DNA of 64,000 bases from Bradyrhizobium centrolobii (GCF_001641635.1 NZ_LUUB01000028.1:14256-78255); one strand, 5' to 3'. Shown: positions 52,366 to 62,936, counted from the stretch's first letter. Program-made: numbers and translations. Notes: generated by a model not told the origin, from the sequence alone.

Positions 52366-54576
52366 TTAGGCCGCCTTCTTCGGCGCGAAGCGTCCGTAGA
52401 AGGTTTCGCCCTTCGCGGCCATCTCCTCCAGAAGCTTTGGCGGCGTGAAGCGCGAGCCGTATTTGGCTTCGAGCTTGTGGCAGAGCTCGACGAACTTCTT
52501 CGCGCCCATGAAGTCGATGTAGGACAGCGTGCCGCCGGTGAACGGCGCGAAACCGAAGCCGAGGATCGAGCCGACATCCGCTTCGCGCGGATCGGTGATG
52601 ACGTGGTCCTCCACCGTGCGCGCGGCCTCCACCGCCTGCACCACCAGGAAGCGCTGCTTCAACTCCTCGACGTCGAGCGTATCGGGGTCAAGCTGCTTCG
52701 GCTGCAGCGCGGAGAGACCCGGCCACAGGCTCTTCTGGCCCTTGCCCTTCTCCGGATAGTCGTAGAAGCCCTTGCTGTTCTTGCGGCCGAGCCGGCCCTG
52801 CTTCTCGACCATCTCCACCATCAGCTTCTTCTGATCGGGATTGATGGCGTTGGGGCCGAGATCGGCCTCCGTCGCCTTCATGATCTTGAGGCCGAGGTCG
52901 AGCGCGACCTCGTCGGACAACGAAAGCGGGCCGACCGGCATGCCGGCCATCTTGGCGCAGTTCTCGATCATCGCCGGCGGCACGCCCTCGAGGAACATCT
53001 CGTTGCCTTCGGCGACGTAGCGGCCGACGCAGCGGTTGGCGAAGAAGCCGCGGCTGTCGTTGACCACGATCGGCGTCTTGCCGATGGTGCGGACATAGTC
53101 GAGCGCGGTCGCGAGCGCGACGTCGCCGGTGTTCTTGCCGAGGATGATCTCGACCAGCATCATCTTCTCGACCGGCGAGAAGAAGTGGATGCCGACGAAC
53201 TTGCCCTGGTCCTTGAACGATTCGGCAAGCGAACTGATCGGCAGCGTCGAGGTGTTGGAGGCGAAGATCACATCCGGCTTCAGATACTGCTGTGCCTTGG
53301 CAAAGGTCTCGGCCTTGACCTTGCGGTCCTCGAACACGGCCTCGATGACGAGGTCGACGTCCTTGAGTGCTGCGTAGTCGGCGGTCGCCGTGATCCGCGC
53401 AAGCAGCGCTTCGGCGTCAGTGGGCTTGGCGCGGCCCTTTTTGATCTGCTCCTCGATCACCTTCTGCGCATGCGCCTTGCCCTTGTCGGCGCTCTCCTGG
53501 TCACGGTCGATCAGGACGACGTCGAGGCCGGCACGGGCCGAGACGTAGCCGACGCTCGCGCCCATGAAGCCGGCGCCGATCACGGCGATCTTCTTCACCT
53601 TGGTCGGCGGCACGTCCTTCGGACGACGCGCACCCTTGTTCAGCTCCTGCATCGACAGGAACAGGCTGCGGATCATCGCGGCCGCTTCCTTCGAGCGCAG
53701 CACGGAGGTGAAGTAACGCGACTCCACGCGCAGCGCGGCGTCGATCGGCAACTGGAGGCCTTCATAGACACAGCTCATGATCGCGCGCGCGGCCGGATAG
53801 TTGTCGTAGGTCTCGCGGCGATAGATCGCGTTGCCGGCCGGGAACATCATCATGCCGTTCTTGGAGAACACCGGACCGCCGGGCAGCTTGAAGCCCTTCT
53901 CGTCCCACGGCGCGACCGCCTTGCCGCCGGCCTTGATCCAGTCCTTCGCCGCCTTGATGAGGTCGGCGGCCGGCACGATGGCGTGAATGAGGTTGAGCGC
54001 CTTGGCCTTCTCGATCGTCACCGGATCACCCTTGAGCAGGATGGTCATCGCATCCTGCGGCGGCACCAGGCGCGGCACGCGCTGCGTGCCACCGGCGCCG
54101 GGGAACAGGCCGACCTTGACCTCGGGCAGGCCGAGACGCGTCTTGGGATTCTCCGCCGCCACGCGATAGTGGCAGCACAGCGTGATCTCGAAGCCGCCGC
54201 CGAGCGCGAGGCCGTTGATCGCGGCCGCCCACGGCTTGCCGGAGGTCTCGATGGAGCGCAGCACCTGCGAGAAGCGCCGGCTCTGGTCGAACAGCATCTG
54301 GTTCGCCGCGGTCTCGCCCTGCTCCTTGAACACCTTGGCATAGGCCTGGTTCATGCCCTCGAGCATCGAGAGGTCGGCGCCGGCGCAGAACGCATCCTTG
54401 GCGGAGGTGATGACGACGCCCTTCACCGCGGCGTCAGCCGTGGTCTCCTTGACGATCGCATCGAGCTCGCTGGTCGAGGTCTCGTCGAGCACGTTCATCG
54501 AACGGCCCGGGATGTCCCAGGTGACGAGCGCGATGCCGTCGGCGTCGGTCTCTACTTTGAAATTCTTGAAGGCCAT
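52366..54576 (-). CDS. Bifunctional enoyl-CoA hydratase/3-hydroxyacyl-CoA dehydrogenase (FadB/FadJ-like)
   Basis: 736 residues. The N-terminal crotonase domain (about 1-200) has [12 protein letters not shown] and [20 protein letters not shown], both needed for hydratase activity. The dehydrogenase NAD fold begins near 328 ([20 protein letters not shown]). The C-terminal 3HCDH domains contain [18 protein letters not shown]. It catalyses two middle steps of fatty acid beta-oxidation. The gene is on the minus strand 148 bp after the thiolase; a family-C repeat lies between them, so they may be separate transcripts or one attenuated transcript. Confidence 0.95.
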   Translation of the reverse strand: MAFKNFKVETDADGIALVTWDIPGRSMNVLDETSTSELDAIVKETTADAAVKGVVITSAKDAFCAGADLSMLEGMNQAYAKVFKEQGETAANQMLFDQSRRFSQVLRSIETSGKPWAAAINGLALGGGFEITLCCHYRVAAENPKTRLGLPEVKVGLFPGAGGTQRVPRLVPPQDAMTILLKGDPVTIEKAKALNLIHAIVPAADLIKAAKDWIKAGGKAVAPWDEKGFKLPGGPVFSKNGMMMFPAGNAIYRRETYDNYPAARAIMSCVYEGLQLPIDAALRVESRYFTSVLRSKEAAAMIRSLFLSMQELNKGARRPKDVPPTKVKKIAVIGAGFMGASVGYVSARAGLDVVLIDRDQESADKGKAHAQKVIEEQIKKGRAKPTDAEALLARITATADYAALKDVDLVIEAVFEDRKVKAETFAKAQQYLKPDVIFASNTSTLPISSLAESFKDQGKFVGIHFFSPVEKMMLVEIILGKNTGDVALATALDYVRTIGKTPIVVNDSRGFFANRCVGRYVAEGNEMFLEGVPPAMIENCAKMAGMPVGPLSLSDEVALDLGLKIMKATEADLGPNAINPDQKKLMVEMVEKQGRLGRKNSKGFYDYPEKGKGQKSLWPGLSALQPKQLDPDTLDVEELKQRFLVVQAVEAARTVEDHVITDPREADVGSILGFGFAPFTGGTLSYIDFMGAKKFVELCHKLEAKYGSRFTPPKLLEEMAAKGETFYGRFAPKKAA

Positions 54577-54633
54577 GTGGTGCTCCCTCGGTGCCGCAGC
54601 CGATCTCAGGCGCGGCGGTTGACTTAAGATCTC

Positions 54634-54713
54634 GTAGGTGGGTTAGCCGAAGGGTAACCCACCATTCCACGGCGAAAGAAGAGATGGGTTACGCTTCGCT
54701 AACCCACCCTACG
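54634..54713. repeat. Palindromic repeat, family C copy 3
   Basis: GTAGGTGGGTTAGCCGAAGG GTAACCCACC at the left and GGGTTACGCTTCGCTAACCC ACCCTACG at the right are complementary. This is the shortest of the three copies and lies between the thiolase stop and the fadJ-like start on the minus strand. Confidence 0.85.
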
Positions 54714-54724
54714 CAGCGACGGCG

Positions 54725-55933
54725 TTACACCCGCTCGATGATGGTCGCCGTTCCCATGCCGCCGCCGATGCACAACGTCACCAGCGCGGTGGACTTGTTA
54801 GTGCGCTCGAGCTCGTCGAGCACGGTGCCCAAAATCATCGCGCCGGTCGCGCCAAGGGGATGGCCGAGCGCGATCGCGCCGCCATTGACGTTGATCTTGG
54901 CGTTGTCGATGTCGAAAGCCTGGATGTAGCGCAGCACGACGGACGCGAAGGCTTCGTTCAGCTCGAACAGGTCGATGTCCGACTTCTTCATGCCGGAGCG
55001 CGCGAACAGCTTTTCGGTGACGTCGACCGGACCGGTCAGCATCATCGCGGGCTCCGAGCCGATATTGGCGAAGGCGCGGATCTTTGCACGCGGCTTCATG
55101 CCGTACTTGCTGCCCGCCTCCTTGCTGCCGAGCAGCACGGCGCCGGCGCCGTCGACGATGCCCGAGGAGTTGCCGGCATGGTGCACGTAGTTGACGCGCT
55201 CGATTTCCGGGTGCGACTGCACCGCGACGCCGTCGAAGCCGCCCATCTGCGCCACCATAGTGAACGCCGGCTGGAGCTGCGCCAGCGACTGCATCGTCGT
55301 CGAGGGACGCATGTGTTCGTCCTTGGCGAGGATGGTGAGGCCGTTGATGTCCTTCACCGGCACGACTGAGTTGTTGAAGCGGCCCTCGTCCCAGGCCTTG
55401 CCGGCGCGCTGCTGGCTCTGCACCGCATAGGCGTCGACGTCGTCGCGCGAGAAGCCGTACTTGGTGGCGATCAGGTCGGCCGAGACGCCCTGCGGCATGA
55501 AGTAGGCCGGCACCGCCATCGAGGGATCCATCGGCCAGGCGCCGCCGGAAGCGCCGATGCCGACGCGGCTCATCGATTCGGCACCGCCACCAATCACCAG
55601 TTCATGCTGACCGCTCATGATCTGCGCGGCCGCGAAGTTCACTGCGTCGAGGCCGGAGGCGCAGAAGCGGCTGATCTGCACGCCCGGCACGGCCTCGCCG
55701 AGGCCCGCTTTCAGTGCCGCGAAGCGCGCGATGTCGGAGCCCGCTTCGCCGACGGGATCGACCACGCCGAGCACGACGTCATCGACGGAGTCCTCCGGCA
55801 GGTTGTTGCGCTCCTTCAGCGCCTTCAGCGGCACGGTGGCGAGCGCCAGCGCGGTCACCTCGTGCAGCGCGCCGTCCGGCTTGCCGCGGCCACGGGGGGT
55901 GCGGACGTGATCGTAGATGAATGCCTCAGGCAT
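54725..55933 (-). CDS. Acetyl-CoA C-acyltransferase (thiolase)
   Basis: 402 residues from [20 protein letters not shown], preceded by AGGAGG. The nucleophilic cysteine is C91 in [18 protein letters not shown]. The C-terminal [18 protein letters not shown] carries the catalytic His, and [15 protein letters not shown] the second Cys. It cleaves 3-ketoacyl-CoA, the last step of beta-oxidation. FadA function is inferred from the neighbours (fadJ-like and acyl-CoA dehydrogenase). Confidence 0.95.
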   Translation of the reverse strand: MPEAFIYDHVRTPRGRGKPDGALHEVTALALATVPLKALKERNNLPEDSVDDVVLGVVDPVGEAGSDIARFAALKAGLGEAVPGVQISRFCASGLDAVNFAAAQIMSGQHELVIGGGAESMSRVGIGASGGAWPMDPSMAVPAYFMPQGVSADLIATKYGFSRDDVDAYAVQSQQRAGKAWDEGRFNNSVVPVKDINGLTILAKDEHMRPSTTMQSLAQLQPAFTMVAQMGGFDGVAVQSHPEIERVNYVHHAGNSSGIVDGAGAVLLGSKEAGSKYGMKPRAKIRAFANIGSEPAMMLTGPVDVTEKLFARSGMKKSDIDLFELNEAFASVVLRYIQAFDIDNAKINVNGGAIALGHPLGATGAMILGTVLDELERTNKSTALVTLCIGGGMGTATIIERV

Positions 55934-55996
55934 AACGCCCTCCTGATATGATGATCATAATAAGATAGCGGGTCGGATGCGGCGGCGGAAGCAGCC

Positions 55997-57787
55997 TCAG
56001 AACGCTTCCGCCGCCAGTTCCATGATGGTGGCGCAGCCGGACTGGATGCGCGCGAGATTGGCAGCCGTCTCCGGCAGCATCCGCTCCATGAAGAAACGGC
56101 CGGTGACGAGCTTGGTCGACAGATAGGGCGTGGCCCCACTCTCAGCAATCTTGGCCTGGGTAACTTTCGCCATCCGCGCCCACATGTAGCCGAGCGCGAC
56201 GAAGCCGAACAGATGCAAGTAGTCGGTCGCGGCAGCACCGGCGTTGTCCGGCTTCATCATCGCATTCTGCATCAGCCAGGTGGTGGCCTGCTGGAGATGG
56301 CCGAGCGCGGTCGAGAGCGGCGCGACGTAAGGCTTCAGGGCCTCGTCGCCGCCATTCTCCTTGGCGAACGCCATCACCTCGCCGAAGAACGCCATGATGG
56401 CGCGGCCGCCGTCGCGCGGCAGCTTGCGGCCGACGAGGTCGAGCGCCTGGATGCCGTTGGCGCCTTCATAGATCATGGCGATGCGGGCATCACGCACGAA
56501 CTGCTCCATGCCCTGCTCGGCGATGTAGCCGTGACCGCCGTACATCTGCTGCGCCTGCACCGCGTTGGCGAAGCCGTAATCGGTGAGGAAACCCTTCAGC
56601 ACCGGCGTCATCAGGCCCATGTGATCGTCGGCGGCCTGACGGTCCTTGGGATCCTCGGAGCGATGGGCGACGTCGCTCTTCAGCGCGGTCCAGATCACGA
56701 AGGCGCGCGCGGCCTCGTTGAAGGCGCGGATGGAGAGCAGCGTGCGGCGCACGTCGGGATGCACGATGATCGGATCGGCCGGCTTGTCCGGCGCCTTGAC
56801 GCCAGTCAGCGAACGGCCCTGGATGCGCTCGCGTGCATAGGCGACGGCGTTCTGATAGGCGACCTCGGACTGCGCGAGGCCCTGCACGGCGACGCCGAGG
56901 CGGGCCTCGTTCATCATCACGAACATGCCCTGCATGCCCTTGTTCTCTTCGCCGATCAGCCAGCCGGTGGCGTTGTCGTAGTTCATCACACAGGTGGAAT
57001 TGCCGTGGATGCCCATCTTGTGCTCGATCGAGCCGCAGACCACGCCGTTGCGGGCGCCTACCGAACCGTCGGCATTGACCAGGAATTTCGGCACCACGAA
57101 CAGCGAGACACCCTTGATGCCGGCCGGCGCGCCCTCGATGCGGGCGAGCACGAGGTGGATGATGTTGTCGGCGAGATCGTGCTCGCCGGCCGAGATGAAT
57201 ATCTTGGTGCCGGTAATCTTGAAGCTGCCGTCGGCCTGGCGCACCGCCTTGGTGCGGAGCATGCCGAGGTCGGTGCCGCAATGCGGCTCGGTGAGGTTCA
57301 TGGTGCCGGTCCACTCGCCCGCCACCATCTTCGGCACGTAGGTCTTCTTCTGCTCGGGCGTACCGTGCACCAGCAGTGCCGCGGTCGCGCCCATGGTGAG
57401 GCCGCCATACATCGAAAACGCCATGTTGGCGGAGATCTGGAATTCGTTGACGGCCTGGCTTAGCGTCACCGGCAGACCCTGGCCGCCGAATTCCTGCGGC
57501 GCAGAGAGACCGAGCCAGCCGCCCTCGGCGACCTGCTTGAAAGCGTCCTTGAAACCCTTCGGCGTGGTCACGCTGCCGTCATCGGCGCGCTTGCAGCCTT
57601 CGAGATCGCCGACGCGGTTGAGCGGCTGCAGCACCTCTTCGGCAAGCTTTGCAGCCTCGCCCAGGATCGCCTCGCGCACGTCGCTCGAGGCGTCGCTAAA
57701 ACCCGGCAGGTTGTCATAGCGATCGATCTGAAAGACGTCGTTGAGCAGGAAGTTCACGTCTTCGACGGGGGCTTTATAGATCGGCAT
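55997..57787 (-). CDS. Acyl-CoA dehydrogenase (long, about 600-residue type)
   Basis: 596 residues from [20 protein letters not shown], preceded by GGGAGAA; the frame is open further upstream without coding character. FAD-dependent first step of beta-oxidation. The FAD/acyl-binding part has [20 protein letters not shown]. The catalytic glutamate is in [20 protein letters not shown], and a C-terminal extension of about 120 residues marks the DmdC/FadE-like type. The gene is 63 bp upstream of the thiolase and in its direction, so the two are co-transcribed. Confidence 0.95.
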   Translation of the reverse strand: MPIYKAPVEDVNFLLNDVFQIDRYDNLPGFSDASSDVREAILGEAAKLAEEVLQPLNRVGDLEGCKRADDGSVTTPKGFKDAFKQVAEGGWLGLSAPQEFGGQGLPVTLSQAVNEFQISANMAFSMYGGLTMGATAALLVHGTPEQKKTYVPKMVAGEWTGTMNLTEPHCGTDLGMLRTKAVRQADGSFKITGTKIFISAGEHDLADNIIHLVLARIEGAPAGIKGVSLFVVPKFLVNADGSVGARNGVVCGSIEHKMGIHGNSTCVMNYDNATGWLIGEENKGMQGMFVMMNEARLGVAVQGLAQSEVAYQNAVAYARERIQGRSLTGVKAPDKPADPIIVHPDVRRTLLSIRAFNEAARAFVIWTALKSDVAHRSEDPKDRQAADDHMGLMTPVLKGFLTDYGFANAVQAQQMYGGHGYIAEQGMEQFVRDARIAMIYEGANGIQALDLVGRKLPRDGGRAIMAFFGEVMAFAKENGGDEALKPYVAPLSTALGHLQQATTWLMQNAMMKPDNAGAAATDYLHLFGFVALGYMWARMAKVTQAKIAESGATPYLSTKLVTGRFFMERMLPETAANLARIQSGCATIMELAAEAF

Positions 57788-57890
57788 GGCGTTCTCCCGG
57801 CATGGGCCTTGAAGTGGTGGAATTCTTTGGATGCCCTGCGGCGCAGTGCTTGCCCGCGAGCTTAGCGGGTTCTGCAACCTCAGGGCAGCG

Positions 57891-58274
57891 TCATGATTGA
57901 GCGGCGAGCTGCTCCGCCATCAGGCGATGCAGCATGTTGATGGCCTTGAGCGGACGCACCATCACCTTGAAATGGGTGATGCGGCCGTCAGTGTCGAAGC
58001 TGATGATGTCGACGCCGTTGATCTCGATGCCGTCGATCACATTCTTGAATTCGAGCACGGCGCCGCTCTCGCTCTTCCACTCGCCGACATAGGTGAAGCC
58101 GGGGCCGCCGAGGACCTTTTCAGCGCTCGAGAGATATTTGAAGGTGATGTCGCGCCCCCGCTGCGGCGTGTGCACGACAGGACTTTCGAAGACGGCGTCA
58201 GGATGGAGCAGGTCCCAGAGCGCGGCGCGATCATGGGACTTCATGTAGCCGTACCAGGAATCGAGGCCGGTCAT
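57891..58274 (-). CDS. SnoaL/NTF2-like protein at the head of the beta-oxidation cluster
   Basis: 127 residues from [20 protein letters not shown]. The NTF2-like pattern is [39 protein letters not shown] and [20 protein letters not shown]. Such proteins bind small hydrophobic ligands or act as isomerases. Its position 103 bp upstream of the acyl-CoA dehydrogenase, on the same strand, suggests a role in the same lipid or aromatic pathway. GGGAGG lies about 12 bases before the ATG, slightly far. Confidence 0.85.
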   Translation of the reverse strand: MTGLDSWYGYMKSHDRAALWDLLHPDAVFESPVVHTPQRGRDITFKYLSSAEKVLGGPGFTYVGEWKSESGAVLEFKNVIDGIEINGVDIISFDTDGRITHFKVMVRPLKAINMLHRLMAEQLAAQS

Positions 58275-58379
58275 TGTCAGGGTGCCTCCCTTGATAGAGC
58301 GCCTTGGCAAAAAGCTTGAAAACAACCCCATGCAAAGTAGCGCGAAGGCCGACGCCGGCGGGCAACCGGCCTGCCGTCA

Positions 58380-58413
58380 TATGCACATTGACGCATATGC
58401 GCCGATGTGCATA
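58380..58413. promoter_or_regulatory. Nested palindrome, probable PadR operator
   Basis: Outer arms TATGCACAT (58380-58388) and ATGTGCATA (58405-58413) are perfect complements. An inner CGCATATGCG (58392-58401) is a perfect palindrome, with 3-base spacers on both sides, so the 34 bp unit is symmetric except for the spacers. It lies between the SnoaL-like gene and padR, 42 bp before the padR ATG. Confidence 0.7.
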
Positions 58414-58455
58414 AAGTCAAGTCAATTGGTCGGGACCTCTTAACGGAGCCGTGTC

Positions 58456-59046
58456 ATGGCGCTGGGCGACGCAATCCTCGCATGCCTGACGGAACGTCCG
58501 ATGACGGGCTACGAGCTCGCCAAGACGTTCGACTCCTCGATCGGCTTCTTCTGGAAGGCCGACCACCAGCAGATCTATCGCGAGCTCTCCAAGCTGCGCG
58601 ACCGCGGCTACATCCAGGGCCGCGAGGTCGTACAATCCGGCAAGCCCAACAAGCTGGTTTATACGCTCACTCCCGAAGGCAGAACAGCGCTGCGGCACTG
58701 GGCCGCCCGGCCGAGCACGCCGCCCTCGATCAAGGACGACCTCCTGGTGCGGCTGCATGCGCTCGACAGCATCGACATCGAGCCCATGCGCACCGACCTG
58801 ATGGCCCGGCTCGAGCATCACCGCGACCGTCACGCCAATTACGAGCGGATCCTCAAGAAGCGCTTTCCGGACGGTACAGCATCGGGGAGGCTTGACCTGG
58901 GTAACCTGCTGCTGCTCCGCCTCGGCGCGCGGCACGAGCAGATGGTGGCCGACTTCTGCGAAGAGACACTCGAGGCGCTCTCGGCGATGAGCGGCAAGAG
59001 CACGGTGGTGCCGCTCGAGGATCCGAAGCGCGAGGGGAAGGGCTGA
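58456..59046 (+). CDS. PadR-family transcriptional regulator
   Basis: 196 residues from MALGDAILACLTERPMTGYE. The N-terminal winged helix-turn-helix is the typical PadR sequence (LAKTFDSSIGFFWKADHQQI, then YRELSKLRDRGYIQGREVVQ). The C-terminal Vir-type helical dimer domain covers about 95-185. PadR proteins usually repress a divergent catabolic gene until a phenolic or acyl ligand binds. Here the divergent target is the beta-oxidation cluster, and a 34 bp nested palindrome lies between. Confidence 0.93.
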   Translation: MALGDAILACLTERPMTGYELAKTFDSSIGFFWKADHQQIYRELSKLRDRGYIQGREVVQSGKPNKLVYTLTPEGRTALRHWAARPSTPPSIKDDLLVRLHALDSIDIEPMRTDLMARLEHHRDRHANYERILKKRFPDGTASGRLDLGNLLLLRLGARHEQMVADFCEETLEALSAMSGKSTVVPLEDPKREGKG

Positions 59047-59058
59047 GCTCGCTCCGTA

Positions 59059-59145
59059 CGTCATGCCCGGGCTCGATCCGGCCATCCACGACCTTTCGCG
59101 CGGCACCGAGGAACGTGGATGCCCGGGACAAGCCCGGGCATGACG
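59059..59145. repeat. REP-like palindrome (TGCCCGGG type)
   Basis: ACGTCATGCCCGGGCTCGAT at the left pairs with GCCCGGGCATGACG at the right; the inner ATCCACGACC and GAACGTGGAT also pair. It is related to the element at 8221-8290. Confidence 0.8.
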
Positions 59146-59180
59146 AGCCTCTGGCATGGCGCCCGCCTTCTCTCTCCACT

Positions 59181-59280
59181 GTCATCGCCCGCGAAGGCGG
59201 GCGATCCAGTATTCCAGAGACAGCGACGAATACGGAAAAGCTGCGGCGTACCGGATGCCCCGCTTTCGCGGGGCATGACA
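59181..59280. repeat. REP-like palindrome (TCGCCCGCGAAGGCGGGCGA type)
   Basis: Two hairpins, GTCATCGCCCGCGAAGGCGG GCGAT at the left and GATGCCCCGCTTTCGCGGGG CATGAC at the right, face each other around an AT-richer centre. Such units are common between rhizobial genes. Confidence 0.8.
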
Positions 59281-59390
59281 CCGGTGAATGTGGCGAGCGG
59301 AAGCGAGTCGCAACGAGCCGCCCGGCTCCCTGCGGCCCAGTTCCCCGCCGCCCAACTTTAAGACAGCGGGCCTGCGTTCCTTAACCCGTT

Positions 59391-59405
59391 ATTTACCGTA
59401 ACAGA
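59391..59405 (+). promoter_or_regulatory. CtrA-like site upstream of the PodJ-like gene
   Basis: TTAACCCGTTATTTA fits TTAA-N7-TTAA with one mismatch (TTTA) and lies 117 bp before the ATG at 59523. Cell-cycle control would suit a polarity protein, but this is inference from one imperfect site. Confidence 0.35.
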
Positions 59406-59522
59406 GAAAAGTCGGTTTTCGAGACAGACGACCCGCGCAGAATTCGATTGTCTTCGCAACCGGCGCGCGTGGGAGGCTGGAGGCGCCGGGTGGGGCGCCG
59501 GAGTCGGAACCGGACAGAAGTC

Positions 59523-62500
59523 ATGAATTCGCGCGTATCGTGGAGTGTTGACGGCATCGATCCATCCGTCAGGGAGCGGGCCGAAGCCGCTGCGCGGCGC
59601 GCCGGCATGTCACTCAACGATTGGCTGAACTCCACGCTCGGCGATTCTGCCCCGCCAAACTTTCGCGGACCTTATGATCAGCGAGCGCAAGCGCCGAGCC
59701 AAGCACCGAATCAGGAAAGCCGCGAGGTCGCCGACATCCACCAGCGGCTGGATGCGATCACGCAGCAGATCGAACGGATTTCAAAGCCCGCGCCGCGCCA
59801 GGACGTCTCGCGCGAGCAGGGCGTTGCGCGGCAGTTGAACGATGCGATCTCGCGCCTCGATGCGCGGCTGTCGCAAATCTCGCGGCCACAGCAGCCTCAA
59901 CCTCAGACGCAGCAGCCTCAACCGTCGCGGCCGGCACCTGTCGAGACGCGCCAGCGCCAGGCCGACACGGTCGAACGCGCGGCCGCACAGGTTTATCGCA
60001 GCTCGCCACCCCTGAGCCCCGCCTCCTTCGACGTCGCAGTCGCGGAGATCACTGCGCGCCAGAGCGAGCTCGACGGCTTTGTGCCGCGGCAAATGCCGCC
60101 GCGTGCCGTGCCCTCGATTGCGCCCGCCCCCGCCTCCATTGCGCCGATGGCGCCGCCTCCGCCCGCCTATGCCCCGCCGCCACCGCCGTCGGGCCCGGAC
60201 TTCTCCGCGCTCGAACGCCACCTGCTCAAGATCACCAGCCAGATCGAGGCGCTGCAGCGTCCCGATCACATCGAGCAGTCGATCACCGCGTTCCGCAACG
60301 AGCTTACGGAGATCCGCCACGCCATCACCGAGGCGATGCCGCGCCGTGCGATCGAATCGATCGAGAACGAGATCCGCTCGCTGCATCGTCGCATCGACGA
60401 GACGCGCTCGACCAGTTCCGACGGCCAGGCGCTCGCCGGCGTCGAACACGCGCTGTCCGAGATCAAGCAGGTGCTGCGCACGCTGACGCCCGCCGAGCAG
60501 CTTACCGGCTATGACGAGGCGATCCGCAATCTCGGCGCCAAGCTCGACCTGATCCTGCGCGCCAATGACGATCCCACCACCGTGCGGCAGCTCGAGGACG
60601 CGATCTCGGCGCTGCGCGCCATCGTCTCCAACGTCGCCTCCAACGAAGCGCTGGCACGGCTCTCTGACGACGTGCAGCTCTTGTCGTCCAAGGTCGAGCA
60701 GATCACCCGCGCCTCCGGCCCGGGCGACAGTTTTGCGGTGCTGGAGCAGCGCATCGCCGCGCTGACCGCCGCGCTGGAAACGCGCGAGCGGCCGGTCGCA
60801 CACGAAGGCACCGAGCATCTGGAAGCCGCGATCCGCGCGCTGTCGGACCGTTTCGACCGCATGCAGGTCGGCAATGACTCCGCCTCGACCTTCGCGCATC
60901 TCGAACAGCGAGTCTCGTACCTCCTGGAGCGGATCGAGGCCGCGTCCGATCCGCGCGGCGGCGACTTAAGCCGCGTCGAGGACGGGCTGCATGACATCCT
61001 GCGGCACCTGGAACGGCAGCAGGCGACCTACGCCGCGCTCGCCGAGAGCCGCAGCTCGGTACCGCCGTCCGACTCCGGCGTGGTCGACCTCGTCAAGCAA
61101 GAGCTCTCCGACATCCGCTTCAGCCAGGCCGAGACCAACCGGCACACCCAGGATTCGCTCGAGGCCGTGCACAGCACGCTCGGCCATGTCGTCGACCGCC
61201 TCGCCATGATCGAGGGCGATCTGCGTGCGGTGCGCGCCGCACCGCCGGCGCCGCAGCCGGTGCCGATGGCGGCTCCGATGCCAACGGCCGCTCCGATCGA
61301 GCCCGCGCCGATGGCGCGCGAGCCGCGGCCGCAGCCACAACAACCGAAATCCGATCCGAAGCCCGAGCTGCCGAACCCGGCCGCCGCGCAAGCGGCGCAC
61401 GCCGCCTTCGTGGCCGCGCCGCGCGAATTCCACGCTGCCGCGCCGGCCGCGCCGCCGCCGGTGCCGATGGCGGCGCCGATTCCACCGCGCGCGATCAGCG
61501 AGATCCTGGAGCCGCACACGGCGCCCGCGCGCGCCGCGATCGCGCCGGAATTGCCACCGGATCATCCACTCGAGCCGGGCACGCGTCCGGGCGGACGCGC
61601 TGCCACGCCCTCGGAGCGCATTGCCGCCTCCGAGAGCGCGATCAGCGAAATCCCCGCCGCGCCGAAGGAGCCGGTGTCGTCGTCGAGCTTCATCGCGGCC
61701 GCACGCCGCGCCGCGCAGGCCGCTGCCGCGCAGCCCGAGAAGCCCACCCGCGGCACCAAGGCAGCCACCGCGGGCCGCGCCAAGGGCGAGGGCAAGGAGG
61801 GCGGTTCGACGATCACCTCGAAGATCCGCTCGCTGCTGGTCGGCGCGAGCGTGGTCGTGATCGTGCTCGGCACCTTCAAGATGGCGATGAACCTCCTGGA
61901 AGGCGGCAGCGCGCCCGCGCCGCAGGCGATGGAGAATACGTCGAGCGAGCCCGCGCCGCAGGCCCCGCCGCCGCCCGCCCAGAGCAAGCCCGCCGCGCCC
62001 GAGCAGATCACGCCGTCGATGACGTCGCCGACGCCGATCGGCCGGCAGTCGCAGAACAATGCCGCGCCGGCGCCCGGCCCGAGCGCGGGCAGTACGGCTT
62101 CGGTCGAAATTCCGCCCGCCCCCGCCGCGCCACCACCCCCGCCCGCGGCGAGCAGCGACGTCACCGGCGCGCTTTCGGGCGGAAGCCGCGCGAAGCTCGG
62201 CCTGGTCCAGGTGCCGCCGAGTGAGAAGCTGCCTGACGGCATCGCCGGCCCGATGCTGCGCACGGCCGCGATGAAGGGCGATGCGACCGCGGCCTACGAG
62301 ATCGGGTTGCGCTTTGCTGAAGGCAAGGGCATCGCGACGAATTACGACGAAGCCGCCAAATGGTACGACCGCGCCGCGCAGGCCGGCGTGGTGCCCGCCA
62401 CGTTCCGCCTCGGTACGCTCTACGAGAAGGGCCTCGGCGTGAAGAAGGACGCCGACATCGCCCGCCGCTACTACACCCAGGCTGCTGAGCGCGGCAACGC

Positions 62501-62936
62501 CAAGGCGATGCACAATCTCGCGGTGCTCGACGCCGATGGCGGCGGCCGCGGCGCCAACTACAAGAGCGCGGCACAGTGGTTCCGCAAGGCGGCCGATCGC
62601 GGCGTTGCCGACAGCCAGTACAACCTCGGCATCCTCTACGCCCGCGGCATTGGCGTCGAGCAGAACCTCGCCGAGTCCTTCAAATGGTTCAGCCTCGCAG
62701 CCGCTCAGGGAGATGCGGACGCGGCGAGCAAGCGCGACGACGTGGCAAAACGCCTCGACCCGCAGTCGCTCGCGGCGGCCAAGCTCGCGATCCAGACTTT
62801 CAGCGCCGAGCCGCAGCCCGACGACGCCGTTAACGTCGTGACGCCCGCGGGCGGCTGGGACAGCGCGCCGCAGGGAAGCGCAAAGCCCGCGCCGAAGCCG
62901 GTCGCAACCAGGCGCTCGGCCTCCGCCGCGCATTAG
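59523..62936 (+). CDS. PodJ-like polarity protein with coiled coils, one membrane helix and Sel1 repeats
   Basis: 1137 residues from MNSRVSWSVDGIDPSVRERA; upstream codons in frame lack coding character. An N-terminal ribbon-helix-helix-like segment (AAARRAGMSLNDWLNSTLGD) is followed by about 550 residues of Gln/Pro-rich linkers and coiled-coil segments such as LERHLLKITSQIEALQRPDH. A Pro/Ala-rich region follows, then one membrane helix near 769-790 (SLLVGASVVVIVLGTFKMAM), a Pro-rich periplasmic linker, and four Sel1 repeats (about 915-1090, e.g. AKWYDRAAQAGVVPATFRLG). This is the PodJ organisation that sets cell pole identity. A family-B repeat begins right after the TAG. Confidence 0.85.
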   Translation: MNSRVSWSVDGIDPSVRERAEAAARRAGMSLNDWLNSTLGDSAPPNFRGPYDQRAQAPSQAPNQESREVADIHQRLDAITQQIERISKPAPRQDVSREQGVARQLNDAISRLDARLSQISRPQQPQPQTQQPQPSRPAPVETRQRQADTVERAAAQVYRSSPPLSPASFDVAVAEITARQSELDGFVPRQMPPRAVPSIAPAPASIAPMAPPPPAYAPPPPPSGPDFSALERHLLKITSQIEALQRPDHIEQSITAFRNELTEIRHAITEAMPRRAIESIENEIRSLHRRIDETRSTSSDGQALAGVEHALSEIKQVLRTLTPAEQLTGYDEAIRNLGAKLDLILRANDDPTTVRQLEDAISALRAIVSNVASNEALARLSDDVQLLSSKVEQITRASGPGDSFAVLEQRIAALTAALETRERPVAHEGTEHLEAAIRALSDRFDRMQVGNDSASTFAHLEQRVSYLLERIEAASDPRGGDLSRVEDGLHDILRHLERQQATYAALAESRSSVPPSDSGVVDLVKQELSDIRFSQAETNRHTQDSLEAVHSTLGHVVDRLAMIEGDLRAVRAAPPAPQPVPMAAPMPTAAPIEPAPMAREPRPQPQQPKSDPKPELPNPAAAQAAHAAFVAAPREFHAAAPAAPPPVPMAAPIPPRAISEILEPHTAPARAAIAPELPPDHPLEPGTRPGGRAATPSERIAASESAISEIPAAPKEPVSSSSFIAAARRAAQAAAAQPEKPTRGTKAATAGRAKGEGKEGGSTITSKIRSLLVGASVVVIVLGTFKMAMNLLEGGSAPAPQAMENTSSEPAPQAPPPPAQSKPAAPEQITPSMTSPTPIGRQSQNNAAPAPGPSAGSTASVEIPPAPAAPPPPPAASSDVTGALSGGSRAKLGLVQVPPSEKLPDGIAGPMLRTAAMKGDATAAYEIGLRFAEGKGIATNYDEAAKWYDRAAQAGVVPATFRLGTLYEKGLGVKKDADIARRYYTQAAERGNAKAMHNLAVLDADGGGRGANYKSAAQWFRKAADRGVADSQYNLGILYARGIGVEQNLAESFKWFSLAAAQGDADAASKRDDVAKRLDPQSLAAAKLAIQTFSAEPQPDDAVNVVTPAGGWDSAPQGSAKPAPKPVATRRSASAAH

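Larger units (their letters stand above)
59047..59522. other. 476 bp repeat-rich region upstream of the PodJ-like gene
   Basis: It contains two palindromic repeats (59059-59145 and 59181-59280), then from about 59350 the promoter region of the large gene with the CtrA-like site at 59391-59405. No open frame in it has coding character. Confidence 0.6.

Noticed and set aside
52477..54627. A 716-codon plus-strand frame over the fadJ-like gene
   Set aside because: Antisense shadow; the minus-strand product has complete crotonase and dehydrogenase domains.
60966..62933. A 655-codon minus-strand frame over the PodJ-like gene
   Set aside because: Antisense to Sel1 repeats and Pro/Ala linkers; low-complexity Arg/Gly product.
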